This document shows, in pieces, positions 53,968-62,707 of a stretch of DNA of 64,000 nucleotides. The stretch comes from an uncultured Allobosea sp. GTDB taxonomy: Bacteria; Pseudomonadota; Alphaproteobacteria; Rhizobiales; Beijerinckiaceae. Numbering within the stretch: the first letter of the stretch is position 1; every line of letters starts with the position of its first letter. The stretch spans positions 1 through 64,000 of the forward strand of contig NZ_CAMFJF010000011.1 in assembly GCF_945956895.1 (NCBI RefSeq), in the 5' to 3' direction. The notes below the pieces were generated by a model that did not search any database, was not told the origin of the DNA, and saw only the letters and a program-made list of their open reading frames with translations. The position numbers and the translations under genes were made by a program.

Positions 53968-55137
53968 TCAATAGGATCGCGGCATGCCCAGCACATGCTC
54001 GGCGAGATAGGACAGGATCAGGTTCGTAGAGATCGGCGCGACCTGATAGAGCCGCGTCTCCCTGAACTTGCGCTCGACATCGTATTCCTCCGCGAAGCCG
54101 AAGCCGCCATGGGTCTGGATGGCGGCATTGGCCGCCTCGAACGAGGCGTCCGCCGCCAGCATCTTGGCCATATTGGCCTCAGCGCCCGGATTGGCGCCGG
54201 CCTCGTAGAGCCGGATCGCCTCGCGCACCATCAGTTCCGCGGCCCGCATGTTGGCGTAAGCCTTTGCGATCGGGAACTGGATGCCCTGGTTCTGGCCGAT
54301 CGGCCGGCCGAAGACCTGGCGCTCCTTGGCGTAGGTCGAAGCCTTGTCGATGAACCACTTGGCATCGCCGACGCATTCAGCCGCGATCAGAATGCGCTCG
54401 GCATTCATGCCGGAGAGGATGTAGCGGAAGCCCTTGCCCTCCTCGCCGACGAGATTCTCGGCCGGCACCTTCACATTGTCGAAGAAGACCTCGGTTGTGG
54501 CGTGGTTCATCATCGTGCGGATTGGCCGGATGGTGAGCCCGTCCTTCAGCGCCTCGCGCATGTCGAGGATGAAGACGGAGAGCCCATCAGTGCGCTTCTG
54601 CACCTGGTCGCGCGGCGTGGTGCGGGCGAGCAGCAGCATCAGGTCCGACTGCGCGGCGCGGCTCGTCCAAATCTTCTGGCCGTTGACGATGTAGTGGTCG
54701 CCCTCACGGCGGGCGGTCGTCCTGAGCGCGGTCGTATCGGTGCCGCTGGTCGGCTCGGTGACGCCGAAGGCCTGAAGCCTGAGTTCGCCCGAGGCGATCT
54801 TCGGCAGATAGCGCTGCTTCTGGTCCTCGCTGCCGTGACGCAGCACCGTGCCCATCACGTACATCTGGGCGTGGCAGGCGGCGCCGTTGCAGCCCTGGCG
54901 CTGGATTTCCTCCATGATCACCGCCGCCGCCGAGAGCGTGAGACCCGCCCCGCCATATTCTTCGGGGATCAGCGCCGAGAGAAAGCCGCTCTCCGTCAGC
55001 GCCGTCACGAACTCTGTCGGATAGGCCATCTCGCGGTCGAGCTTGCGCCAGTACTCGCCTGGGAAATCCGCGCAGAGCTTCGCAACCGCGTCGCGGATAT
55101 CGGCATGGGCGTCCGGGTGGTGGTGATCTGTCGTCAT
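53968..55137 (-). CDS. Acyl-CoA dehydrogenase family protein
   Basis: A 389-residue flavoprotein with the three ACAD domains: N-terminal helices, middle beta domain (QAFGVTEPTSGTDTTALRTTA; IVNGQKIWTSRAAQSD) and C-terminal bundle (ERQVFGRPIGQNQGIQFPIA; THGGFGFAEEYDVERKFRETRLYQVAPIST). At the position of the usual catalytic Glu (YEGT) this protein reads YQVA, so chemistry may differ from ordinary dehydrogenation. The start at 55137 (MTTDHHHPDAH) is used; the same open frame upstream is the ATPase gene read out of frame. It follows an amino-acid-type importer by 194 bases. Its substrate is unknown. Confidence 0.88.
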   Translation of the reverse strand: MTTDHHHPDAHADIRDAVAKLCADFPGEYWRKLDREMAYPTEFVTALTESGFLSALIPEEYGGAGLTLSAAAVIMEEIQRQGCNGAACHAQMYVMGTVLRHGSEDQKQRYLPKIASGELRLQAFGVTEPTSGTDTTALRTTARREGDHYIVNGQKIWTSRAAQSDLMLLLARTTPRDQVQKRTDGLSVFILDMREALKDGLTIRPIRTMMNHATTEVFFDNVKVPAENLVGEEGKGFRYILSGMNAERILIAAECVGDAKWFIDKASTYAKERQVFGRPIGQNQGIQFPIAKAYANMRAAELMVREAIRLYEAGANPGAEANMAKMLAADASFEAANAAIQTHGGFGFAEEYDVERKFRETRLYQVAPISTNLILSYLAEHVLGMPRSY

Positions 55138-55331
55138 GGCCTCGGCCCGCTCTTGGCGCATGGCGACGGTCCGGCTTGAACCGTCGCTTGCACCGGATTC
55201 GAGGTGAAGATACCGGCGCCGCGATCGAGTGGCACCAACGAAGCGCGCGTGCAGGCTATGCCTGCTCGGCGTCTGTCTCGTCCGCCGGGTCCATGCGACA
55301 GGAGCGACGAAGCACTCCTGTTGGCGTTTAG

Positions 55332-56123
55332 TCAGACCTTCTCGATGAAGCGGCTCAGGAAAAGCCGCGTGCGCGGATGCTGCGGATTGCCGAGCACCGC
55401 TTGTGGCGGCCCCTGCTCCACCACCACGCCGCCATCCATGAAGACGACCCGGTCGGCCGCCTCGCGGGCAAAGCCGATCTCGTGGGTGACGACGATCATG
55501 GTCAGGCCCTGCCTGGCGAGATCGCGCATCACGCTCAGCACTTCGCCGACGAGTTCGGGGTCGAGCGCCGAGGTCGGCTCGTCGAACAGCATCAGCTTCG
55601 GCCGGATGGCGAGCGCCCGCGCGATGGCGACGCGCTGCTGCTGGCCGCCGGAGAGCTGCCGGGGATAGGCATTCGCCTTCTCGGCCAGCCCGACACGGGC
55701 AAGCAGCTCCATCGCATAGGCCTGTGCTTCGCCACGCGGCTGCCCATGCACGCCAATCGGCGCCTCGACGACGTTCTCCAGCGCCGTCATATGCGGGTAG
55801 AGGTTGAACTGCTGGAAGACCATGCCGATCTTGCGCCGCTGCACAGCGATGGCGTGATCCGACAAACGGTTGAGCCTGTTGCCGCGCAGGGCGTAGCCGA
55901 TCTGCTCGCCATCGACCTCGATGAAGCCGCGCTGGATCGATTCCAGATGGTTGATGCAGCGCAGGAAGGTCGACTTGCCGGAGCCGGACGGCCCGAGCAC
56001 GACGACGACCTCGCCCGGCGCGACATCGAGATCGATGCCCTTGAGAACCTCGTTCGGGCCGAAGGATTTGTGGACATTGCGGGCGCGCACCATCGGCGCG
56101 GCGCCCTCGGCGGCCTTGCTCAT
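55332..56123 (-). CDS. Polar amino acid ABC transporter ATP-binding protein
   Basis: A 263-residue GlnQ/HisP-type ATPase. Walker A is GPSGSGKSTFLRCIN near residue 44. The Q-loop reads GMVFQQFNLYPHMTALENV. The signature is LSGGQQQRVAIARALA near 155 and Walker B is LMLFDEPTSALDPELVGEVL near 175. The start overlaps the permease stop by 4 bases. It serves the importer encoded by the next two genes. The 194 bases after it contain no recognisable gene. Confidence 0.93.
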   Translation of the reverse strand: MSKAAEGAAPMVRARNVHKSFGPNEVLKGIDLDVAPGEVVVVLGPSGSGKSTFLRCINHLESIQRGFIEVDGEQIGYALRGNRLNRLSDHAIAVQRRKIGMVFQQFNLYPHMTALENVVEAPIGVHGQPRGEAQAYAMELLARVGLAEKANAYPRQLSGGQQQRVAIARALAIRPKLMLFDEPTSALDPELVGEVLSVMRDLARQGLTMIVVTHEIGFAREAADRVVFMDGGVVVEQGPPQAVLGNPQHPRTRLFLSRFIEKV

Positions 56124-57037
56124 GCGGGCTCCTCCACCCGGACGGGCGCCTTGTCGGCACCACCCGTGCCGCGCTCGCCGCGAGCGTAATAGCGTTCGAT
56201 GAAGCCCTGCACGACGTTCAGGATCGAGGTGATGATCAGGTACCAGATTACCGCGACCATCAGCATCGGAATGACCTCGAAGGTGCGGTTGTAGACGTTC
56301 TGGACCGAGTACAGCAGATCCGCCATGGCGATGACGCTGACCAGCGAGGTCGCCTTGATCATGCTGATGAGCTGGTTGCCGGTCGGCGGCACGATCGAGC
56401 GCATCGCCTGCGGGATGATCACGCGCCGCAGCGCCCGGGCGCGGGTCATGCCGAAGGCGTCGGTCGCCTCGACCTGCCCCTTGTCGACAGAGAGCAGGCC
56501 GCCGCGGATGATCTCCGCCATATAGGCGGCCTCGTTGAGCGAGAGGCCGGCGATGGCCGCCGTCATCGGCGTGATCAGGTCGTTGGTGTTCCAGCTCGCC
56601 AGCACGGGACCGAACGGGATTTTCAGCACGATCTCAGGGAATAGCGTCGAGAGATTGTACCAGAATATGAGCTGCACCAGCAGCGGCGTGCCGCGGAAGA
56701 ACCAGATGAACAGCCCCGACAACGAGCCGAACAGCCGGTCCTTCGACATGCGCGCGATGGCGAGGACGAGGCCGAGCGCGGTGCCCAGCGTCATCGCCAC
56801 CACGGTCAGGCCGAGCGTGACGCCGAGCCCGCGCAGGATCGAGGCTTCGGTGAACCACTGGCCGACGATCGGCCAGCCGAAATGCGGGTTATGCGCGGCG
56901 ATCCAGGCGAAATTCGCCGCGACCGCCAGCACGAAGGCCCAGAGCAGCCAGCGCCCCCAGGCGGGGGGCTGGTGCGCGTTGGCGACGTCGCGCAGCGCCG
57001 CCTCGCCCGAGCCGATCTCCACCGAAGCGGCTGCCAT
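56120..57037 (-). CDS. Polar amino acid ABC transporter permease
   Basis: A 305-residue HisM/GlnP-type permease. A long N-terminal segment of about 85 residues contains one extra helix (GRWLLWAFVLAVAANFAWIA), followed by LRGLGVTLGLTVVAMTLGTALGLVLAIARMS. The coupling motif EATDAFGMTRARALRRVIIPQAMRSIVPP lies near residue 190. A single permease gene suggests a homodimeric channel. It lies 3 bases after the binding-protein gene. Confidence 0.92.
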   Translation of the reverse strand: MAAASVEIGSGEAALRDVANAHQPPAWGRWLLWAFVLAVAANFAWIAAHNPHFGWPIVGQWFTEASILRGLGVTLGLTVVAMTLGTALGLVLAIARMSKDRLFGSLSGLFIWFFRGTPLLVQLIFWYNLSTLFPEIVLKIPFGPVLASWNTNDLITPMTAAIAGLSLNEAAYMAEIIRGGLLSVDKGQVEATDAFGMTRARALRRVIIPQAMRSIVPPTGNQLISMIKATSLVSVIAMADLLYSVQNVYNRTFEVIPMLMVAVIWYLIITSILNVVQGFIERYYARGERGTGGADKAPVRVEEPA

Positions 57038-57040
57038 GGC

Positions 57041-57934
57041 TCAGTTCTGTGACAGGTTGATGCCGGGAGCCTCGAGCTTGTTGTTCTCGAGCCCCCATTT
57101 CTTCATCACGGCCGCATAGGTGCCGTTGTCGACCAGGACCTTGATGGCGTCCTTGAGCACGCCGCCGAGCTCCGTCCCCTTCGGCACCACGGCGCCCTGG
57201 AACAGGTCGCTGAAGCCGTTGGACTTGCCGACCGCGGCCAGCTCCAGCTCGCCGTTCGACTGCTGGACGAAATAGGTCAGCGGTGCCTGCGAGGAGAAGA
57301 AGGCGTCGGCCCGCTTCGAGCGCACGGCGAGGATCGAGGTCGGCTGGTCCGGATAGGACTGGACGGTGAGCGTGGGCTTGCCCTCAGTGGCGCATTTCTC
57401 GGCCTGCGCCTTGATAACCTTCTCGGCCGAGCCCGCCGACTGCACGGCGATGCGCTTGCCGCAGGCATCGTCCAGGCCGTTGATGCCGCCCGGGTTGCCC
57501 TTGTGCACGGCGAAGACGACGTATTCGCGCACCCAGTCGACGAAATCGTTGGCCTCCTGCCGCGACCTGAAGTCTCCGACCGGCCCCATCGCGAACTGGT
57601 AGCGGCCGGCCTTGATGCCGGTCAGGATCGACGACAGGCCGTTCACCGTCGCGTGCTCGATCTTGATGCCGAGCAACTCGCCGATGGCATCGCCGAGATC
57701 GGCGCTGGCGCCGGTCACCTCGGTCGGGGACTGCACGATCTCGTAGGGCGGGAAGGAACCGCTGTTGACCGCGGTCATCTTGCCGGCGCTGCGGATCGCT
57801 TCCGGCAGGCGCGCGCGCAACTGCTCGTTCACGCTTTGCTTGGCGATCTTCACGCTCGCGTCGGCCTGGGCGAAGGCGGGAGCGGTGGCGAGGGCGGCGA
57901 AGACAACGGCGCAGGCCGCAATGCGAAGCTTCAT
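57041..57934 (-). CDS. Polar amino acid ABC transporter substrate-binding protein
   Basis: A 297-residue family 3 solute-binding protein with a Sec signal (residues 1-22, MKLRIAACAVVFAALATAPAF). Binding-lobe blocks are FPPYEIVQSPTEVTGASADLGDAIGELLGIK and GKRIAVQSAGSAEKVIKAQ. The ligand could be an amino acid or amino-acid-like compound. It is followed closely by the permease and ATPase genes and preceded by a second binding-like protein gene 30 bases upstream. Confidence 0.9.
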   Translation of the reverse strand: MKLRIAACAVVFAALATAPAFAQADASVKIAKQSVNEQLRARLPEAIRSAGKMTAVNSGSFPPYEIVQSPTEVTGASADLGDAIGELLGIKIEHATVNGLSSILTGIKAGRYQFAMGPVGDFRSRQEANDFVDWVREYVVFAVHKGNPGGINGLDDACGKRIAVQSAGSAEKVIKAQAEKCATEGKPTLTVQSYPDQPTSILAVRSKRADAFFSSQAPLTYFVQQSNGELELAAVGKSNGFSDLFQGAVVPKGTELGGVLKDAIKVLVDNGTYAAVMKKWGLENNKLEAPGINLSQN

Positions 57935-57964
57935 GGTCTGATCCCCTTCTTTTTGCCTGTCGGT

Positions 57965-58936
57965 TCAGGCTGCGTCGGCGAGATGGTCGAGCGGCGGAAA
58001 CAGCGTATCCGGCGTCAGATCGGTCCGGGCCAGGCCCTGATTGCGGATTTCGTCGAGGAAGCCCGCGATCATCCGGCGATTGGCTTCGAGCCCGCTGGCG
58101 TTCCAGCTCTCGGGCAGGTCGCGGCCGCAGCGGCCGAGCTCGTCGATGATCCAGGGCGTCGTGTCGGCGTATTTGCGACGCTTCTCCAGCCAGACGCGCT
58201 GTGACTCGTCGAGGAGGTCGCTCAGGGCCTGCGGCAGCCAGGGATGGCGTCGGGCGAAATCGGCCTTGAAACCGAGGATATGGATGCCGGGCACGTAGCC
58301 GACCGCGCGGAAATAGGCGAGTTCGGCGCCCGGCAGGTCGGTCAACAGATGCCGGAACGGCGAGTCCGGTGCGTAGAAACCCGGCGGCATGAACGGCGTG
58401 AAGATGGCGTCGAGCTCGCCGTCGAGCAACGCGTCGAGCATCGGCTTCTCACCGGGCATGGCTTCGATCCGCCCCGGCCGGGCATAGGGACCCAGCCGGT
58501 CGGTGATCGGATGCGCGGCGCTGAGGCGCCCGGCATACCAGCGCACGTCCTCGATGCCTACGCCGGCCGGCGCCAGCGCCGCGCGCGTCCAGGTATTGCC
58601 GGAATCCTGCCAGCCGGTGACGCCGATGCGGCAGCCCTTCAACTCCTCGAGCTTCGTCAGCCGGCTCGCGCGGCTCGTGATGATGCAGCGGTGGCGGAAG
58701 CCGCGCATGACGAAGTTCGGCACGCCGAAGATGCCGTTTTCGCCGCGGCTGCGGCCGGTCGTGTAGCGGCTGAACGAAACCTCGCAGGCATCGTAGTCCG
58801 GGTCGGTCGCCAGATCTTCGGGCAAGGTGCCGACACGATCGACCTTGAGAGCGATGCGCTTGTCGGCAACATCGCCCAGCACGAGCGGCGTCACATAGTC
58901 CCAATCGCGCAAGGCCAGCCGGACTTCGACCTTCAT
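57965..58936 (-). CDS. Substrate-binding-like protein (4,5-dihydroxyphthalate decarboxylase-like)
   Basis: A 323-residue protein without an obvious signal peptide, starting MKVEVRLALRDWDYVTPLVLGDV. Blocks DYDACEVSFSRYTTGRSRGENGIFGVPNFVMRGFRHRCII and GCRIGVTGWQDSGNTWTRAAL resemble the periplasmic-binding-fold family that includes 4,5-dihydroxyphthalate decarboxylase. The start at 58936 has GGAG seven bases upstream. It leads the transporter operon and diverges from a MocR regulator. It may be an enzyme on the imported compound or a cytoplasmic sensor. Confidence 0.8.
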   Translation of the reverse strand: MKVEVRLALRDWDYVTPLVLGDVADKRIALKVDRVGTLPEDLATDPDYDACEVSFSRYTTGRSRGENGIFGVPNFVMRGFRHRCIITSRASRLTKLEELKGCRIGVTGWQDSGNTWTRAALAPAGVGIEDVRWYAGRLSAAHPITDRLGPYARPGRIEAMPGEKPMLDALLDGELDAIFTPFMPPGFYAPDSPFRHLLTDLPGAELAYFRAVGYVPGIHILGFKADFARRHPWLPQALSDLLDESQRVWLEKRRKYADTTPWIIDELGRCGRDLPESWNASGLEANRRMIAGFLDEIRNQGLARTDLTPDTLFPPLDHLADAA

Positions 58937-58995
58937 CGACGCACTCCGCATTGACAATGCCGCGGAGAATTGAATGTTCAGAAGCGGTGATCAAT

Positions 58996-59009
58996 CGTTA
59001 TTACGTTAT
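58996..59009. promoter_or_regulatory. Candidate MocR operator (direct repeat)
   Basis: CGTTAT-TA-CGTTAT, a direct repeat in the AT-richer 96-base gap between the divergent MocR gene and the transporter operon. MocR regulators often bind direct repeats. The assignment rests on position. Confidence 0.45.
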
Positions 59010-59032
59010 CGAACAATTAAAGAGCGGATTCT

Positions 59033-60367
59033 TTGACACACGGAACCGACGATGCGGCCTGGCTGGCCGGGCAGTTCTCAGAGATCAGCGCGCGCGGGAT
59101 CGCCAACCAGACCGCGATGCTGATCCGCCGCGGCGTGCTGCCGGCCGGCGCCAAGCTGCCGACGGTCCGCGATCTCGCCTATCGGCTCGGCATCAGTCCG
59201 GCGACGGTCTCCGAAGCCTGGAGCGAATTGCGCCATCAGCGGATGATCGAGGGGCGCGGACGCTCGGGAAGCTGGGTGACGGGCGACACGATCGGTCCAC
59301 GCCCGGCCCGCACCGGCACGTCCGGCGTCTTCGGCAACGACGTGCTCGACCTCTCGCTTTCCGTGCCGGATCCCGCCGTGCTGCCGCCGCTGGATCTGGC
59401 GCTACGGCACGCCGCTGCGGCCCATAACCTGCACAGCTACGAGCGCACGCCGATCCTGGACAGCCTTCGCCAAGCCGTGCAGCAGCGCTGGCCCTATGAG
59501 CCGGAAGCCTTCCTGGCGACGAATGGCGGCTACAACGCCTTTTATTCGGTGGTGCAGGCGTTGATCATGCCGGGCGCGACGGTCGCGATCGAAGACCCTA
59601 CCGGGATGCGCCTGCTCGACATCATCGAGGACAGGGGCGCGCGCCCCTTGTCTGTCGCCTGCGATGCGGAAGGGCCACTGCCCGAGGCTCTCGCCCAGGC
59701 CCTGGCGGCAAAGCCCGTGGCCTTCGTCTATCAGCCGCGCACGCATTCGGTGACGGGCCGCGCCGTCAGCCCGGCCCGGCTCGCCGCCCTGGCCGAGATC
59801 CTGGCCGGCAGCGACGCCCTGATCATCGAGGACGACGGCATCGGGGAGGTCTCGCCGCGGCCGCCTGTGAGCCTCGGCAAGCTGTTCCCCGACAGGGTCA
59901 TCCACATCCTGTCCTTCTCGAAATCGCATGGGCCCGACCTGCGCCTCGCCGTGCTGTCGAGTTCCGCGACGGTCCGGCGCCAGATCCAGTCCTATCGCAG
60001 CTTCAGCTCCGGCTGGACGAGCAGGCTGCTGCAGGAGACGACGGCCTGGCTGCTCACCGACGACGACACCCGGCAACGCCTGGCCGCCAACCGCGCTCTC
60101 TATGCGGAGCGGCGCGCCGCGCTGGTGGCGGCGCTTGCGGCCTGCGACATCGCGATCCCGCCCGGCGACGGATTGAGCATCTGGGTCCCGGTCGGTTCCG
60201 AGCAATTCGCGCTTGTCACGCTCGCCGCGCGACGCATCGCGGTCCTGCCCGGCAGCAAATGCGCGGTGATGCCGACCCGCCACATCCGCGTCGCGACGGC
60301 GATCCTCGCCGATCGCTACGATTATGTTGCGGAGTCGATCCGGCTCGCGGTGACCGGCGACGGCTGA
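59033..60367 (+). CDS. MocR-type (GntR/aminotransferase) transcriptional regulator
   Basis: A 444-residue regulator. An N-terminal winged helix (residues about 8-80, LPTVRDLAYRLGISPATVSEAWSEL) is joined to a PLP-dependent aminotransferase-like domain. The PLP-lysine motif SFSKSHGPDLR lies near residue 296. The start is TTG at 59033, the only plausible initiation codon before the DNA-binding domain. MocR proteins sense PLP adducts of amino compounds such as GABA or taurine. The divergent operon encodes an amino-acid-type importer, which supports an amine or amino acid inducer. Its stop is 18 bases from the convergent livF stop. Confidence 0.88.
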   Translation: MTHGTDDAAWLAGQFSEISARGIANQTAMLIRRGVLPAGAKLPTVRDLAYRLGISPATVSEAWSELRHQRMIEGRGRSGSWVTGDTIGPRPARTGTSGVFGNDVLDLSLSVPDPAVLPPLDLALRHAAAAHNLHSYERTPILDSLRQAVQQRWPYEPEAFLATNGGYNAFYSVVQALIMPGATVAIEDPTGMRLLDIIEDRGARPLSVACDAEGPLPEALAQALAAKPVAFVYQPRTHSVTGRAVSPARLAALAEILAGSDALIIEDDGIGEVSPRPPVSLGKLFPDRVIHILSFSKSHGPDLRLAVLSSSATVRRQIQSYRSFSSGWTSRLLQETTAWLLTDDDTRQRLAANRALYAERRAALVAALAACDIAIPPGDGLSIWVPVGSEQFALVTLAARRIAVLPGSKCAVMPTRHIRVATAILADRYDYVAESIRLAVTGDG

Positions 60368-60385
60368 ATCCGGCCGTTGGAGTCC

Positions 60386-61039
60386 TCAGCTGATCTCGCC
60401 GCGCTCGATCTGGAGCGTCTCGTCGGCGATCGCGTTCAGCAGGGCCGGCGTCGATTCCGTGACGAGGATGGCGAGGTCCGCGCGGTTACGCCGGAGTTCA
60501 CCGAGCGTGCGCGCATATTCGAGCGCCAGCGCCGGAGCGAGCCCCTGGAAAGGCTCGTCCAGCAGCAGTGCCGTCCGCGCGACCATCAGCGCCCGGCCGA
60601 GTGCCACCATCTTGCCCTGCCCGCCCGAGACGCCGCCACCCGGACGCTTGCGCATGGTGTGGAGCTGCGGCAGCAGCGCATAGACCTCGTCGAGCCGCCG
60701 CTTCCGCTCAGGCCCGGGCAGCGCCAGCGCCAATGCCGGCAGCAGGATATTGTCCTCGACGCTGAACTCGGGAACGAGGCGCCGATCCTCCGGCGCATAG
60801 CCGATGCCCTGCGCCGCGCGGCGATAGGCCGGCGTCGTGCCGATCTCTTCGCCATCGATCCGGACCGAGCCGCCCTGCACCGGCAGCAACCCCATGATCG
60901 CGCGCAGCGTCGTGGTCTTGCCGGCGCCGTTACGGCCGATCAGGATCGTCGTCTTGCCCGATGTCAGCCCAAGCGAGACCGAGCGCAGCACCTGCACGCC
61001 AGCGATCGCGGCACTCACCCCTTCGATCCGAAGCATCAC
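60386..61039 (-). CDS. livF: Branched-chain amino acid-type ABC ATP-binding protein
   Basis: A 217-residue ATPase of the LivF group, slightly shorter than typical members. Walker A GRNGAGKTTTLRAIMG is near residue 35, and the segment GIGYAPEDRRLVPEFSVEDNI is typical. The signature reads VSGGQGKMVALGRAL and Walker B is ALLLDEPFQGLAPALA. Its start overlaps the livG-like gene by 4 bases. The C-terminal 15 residues are shorter than in E. coli LivF but the core is complete. Confidence 0.9.
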   Translation of the reverse strand: MMLRIEGVSAAIAGVQVLRSVSLGLTSGKTTILIGRNGAGKTTTLRAIMGLLPVQGGSVRIDGEEIGTTPAYRRAAQGIGYAPEDRRLVPEFSVEDNILLPALALALPGPERKRRLDEVYALLPQLHTMRKRPGGGVSGGQGKMVALGRALMVARTALLLDEPFQGLAPALALEYARTLGELRRNRADLAILVTESTPALLNAIADETLQIERGEIS

Positions 61040-61782
61040 GCCACCCCCACGACGTTGCGCAGCACCCGCTCGTCCTTGAACACCACGGAGGGCGGTCCCT
61101 CGGCCATGACGCTGCCGGAATCCCAGACGACGACGCGGTCGGCGTAGCGCTGGACCACATCCATGTCGTGCTCGACGAAGAGCGCCGTAACCTTGGCTTG
61201 ACGCAATGCGCCCATCAGCGTCTCCATCAGGGTGAAGCGCTCGATCGTGCTGACGCCGCTGGTCGGCTCGTCGAGCAGGACGAGGCGCGGCTTCAGCGCC
61301 AGCGCGATCACGATGTCGAGCAGCTTGCGCCGCCCTTCCGGCAAGGTGCCGGCGAGCTGCCCGGCCTCGCGGTCGAGTCCGACAAGGGCCAGCAGTTCCT
61401 CCGCCTCCTGGCGCCGCCCTTCAGCACCGAGCGCCTTGAACGGCACCCAGATGCCGCGCTTGGCCGCGACCGCGATCATCAGGTTGTCGAGCACCGTCTG
61501 GTCGAGGAAGAGTTGCGGGATCTGGAAGGCGCGGGCGATGCCGCGTCGTGCGATGGTGCGCGGCGCCATCGCGGTGATCGGCTTGCCGTCGAGATAGACC
61601 TCGCCCGAGCTCGGCCGGAGATAGCCGGTGCAGAGATTGAGGAAGGTCGTCTTGCCCGAGCCGTTCGGGCCGATGATCGCGAGGAACTCGCCCTCATGGA
61701 TTTCGAGATTGACGCCGTCGGCGGCCTTCACGCCGTAGAAGGCGATGCGCAGGTCCTTGGCCTGGAGGAGTGGCGCGGTCAT
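61036..61782 (-). CDS. livG: Branched-chain amino acid-type ABC ATP-binding protein
   Basis: A 248-residue LivG-type ATPase with Walker A GPNGSGKTTFLNLCTG near residue 36. RTIARRGIARAFQIPQLFLDQTVLDNLMIA is a LivG hallmark; the usual TFQN is FQIP here. Signature LPEGRRKLLDIVIALAL is degenerate, as is common for LivG. Walker B is LVLLDEPTSGVSTIE. It overlaps both neighbours by 4 bases. With LivF it powers the LivH/LivM channel. Confidence 0.9.
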   Translation of the reverse strand: MTAPLLQAKDLRIAFYGVKAADGVNLEIHEGEFLAIIGPNGSGKTTFLNLCTGYLRPSSGEVYLDGKPITAMAPRTIARRGIARAFQIPQLFLDQTVLDNLMIAVAAKRGIWVPFKALGAEGRRQEAEELLALVGLDREAGQLAGTLPEGRRKLLDIVIALALKPRLVLLDEPTSGVSTIERFTLMETLMGALRQAKVTALFVEHDMDVVQRYADRVVVWDSGSVMAEGPPSVVFKDERVLRNVVGVA

Positions 61783-62702
61783 GCCGGCTCTCCGCCGCGG
61801 CGCCGGATCAGGCCATAGAGCCCGCTCGGCAGGAAGAAGATGACGCCGATCAGCGCGACGCCGATGATCAGGTTCCAGGCGTCGGTGACGCCGACCGCGA
61901 CGGTGTGCAGCACTTCGAGGAAGAGCGAGCCGATGAAGGGACCGGCGACGCCGCCGATGCCGCCGAGCACCGCGACCAGCACGAGATGGCCGGAGGCCGT
62001 CCAGAAGGCGAATTCCGGCAGGATATGGCCGATCGCCATAGCCGCGATCGCTCCGCCGATGCCGGCGAGCGCGGCCGAGACCGTATAGGCGATCAGCAGC
62101 ACGATCCGGACGGGCACGCCGAGATATTCGAGTCGGAGTTCGTTGGTGTGTACGGCCGAGAGCGCATGGCCGAGCGGGCTCGCCAGATAACGCTGCACAC
62201 CATAGCCGACGCCGACCATCAGCACGATGCCGGCATAGTAGAGCGCCGTGTCGAAGCGCGGCTTGTCGAGTGTGAGGCCGAAGAAGCTCGGCACCGCGAC
62301 CCGCATGCCGTCCGTGCCGCCGGTGATGCCGTAGAGCTTCGAGATCAGCGCATAGAGCACCATCGACATGGCGAGGTTGAGCATGGCGAAGAAGATCGCG
62401 CGGTAGCGCACCAGGAAGGCGCCGACGACGAGACCGGCGACCGCCGAGGCCAGCGTGCCGAGCAGCAGCAGCAGGACGAACTCGTTCACCCCGGCCCGGG
62501 CCAGGAAGGCGATGGCATAGGCGCTGACTGCATAGAACATGGCATGGCCGATCGAGATCAGCCCGCCGCGCAACAGCACGGCGACACCGAGCGCGGCGAA
62601 GCCCTTGGCGATGGCGAGCGTCAGCACGAATTGCAGCCAGGGCGCGGCGACGGGCGCGAGTGCCAGCACGACCAGCGCGATAAGGAAGAGGGCAACGCGC
62701 AT
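61779..62702 (-). CDS. livM: Branched-chain amino acid-type ABC permease
   Basis: A 307-residue permease with about eight to ten helices (starts MRVALFLIALVVLALAPVAAPW). It contains GLISIGHAMFYAVSAY, a LivM signature, and GGIGGVAGPFIGSLFLEVLH near the end. The frame continues upstream into livH in another reading, but the ATG at 62702 lies 5 bases after the livH stop and is the natural start. Confidence 0.9.
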   Translation of the reverse strand: MRVALFLIALVVLALAPVAAPWLQFVLTLAIAKGFAALGVAVLLRGGLISIGHAMFYAVSAYAIAFLARAGVNEFVLLLLLGTLASAVAGLVVGAFLVRYRAIFFAMLNLAMSMVLYALISKLYGITGGTDGMRVAVPSFFGLTLDKPRFDTALYYAGIVLMVGVGYGVQRYLASPLGHALSAVHTNELRLEYLGVPVRIVLLIAYTVSAALAGIGGAIAAMAIGHILPEFAFWTASGHLVLVAVLGGIGGVAGPFIGSLFLEVLHTVAVGVTDAWNLIIGVALIGVIFFLPSGLYGLIRRRGGEPA

Positions 62703-62707
62703 GGCGG

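Noticed and set aside
55138..56163. Upstream extension of the acyl-CoA dehydrogenase frame
   Set aside because: It runs through the ATPase gene out of frame; the family N terminus begins at 55137.
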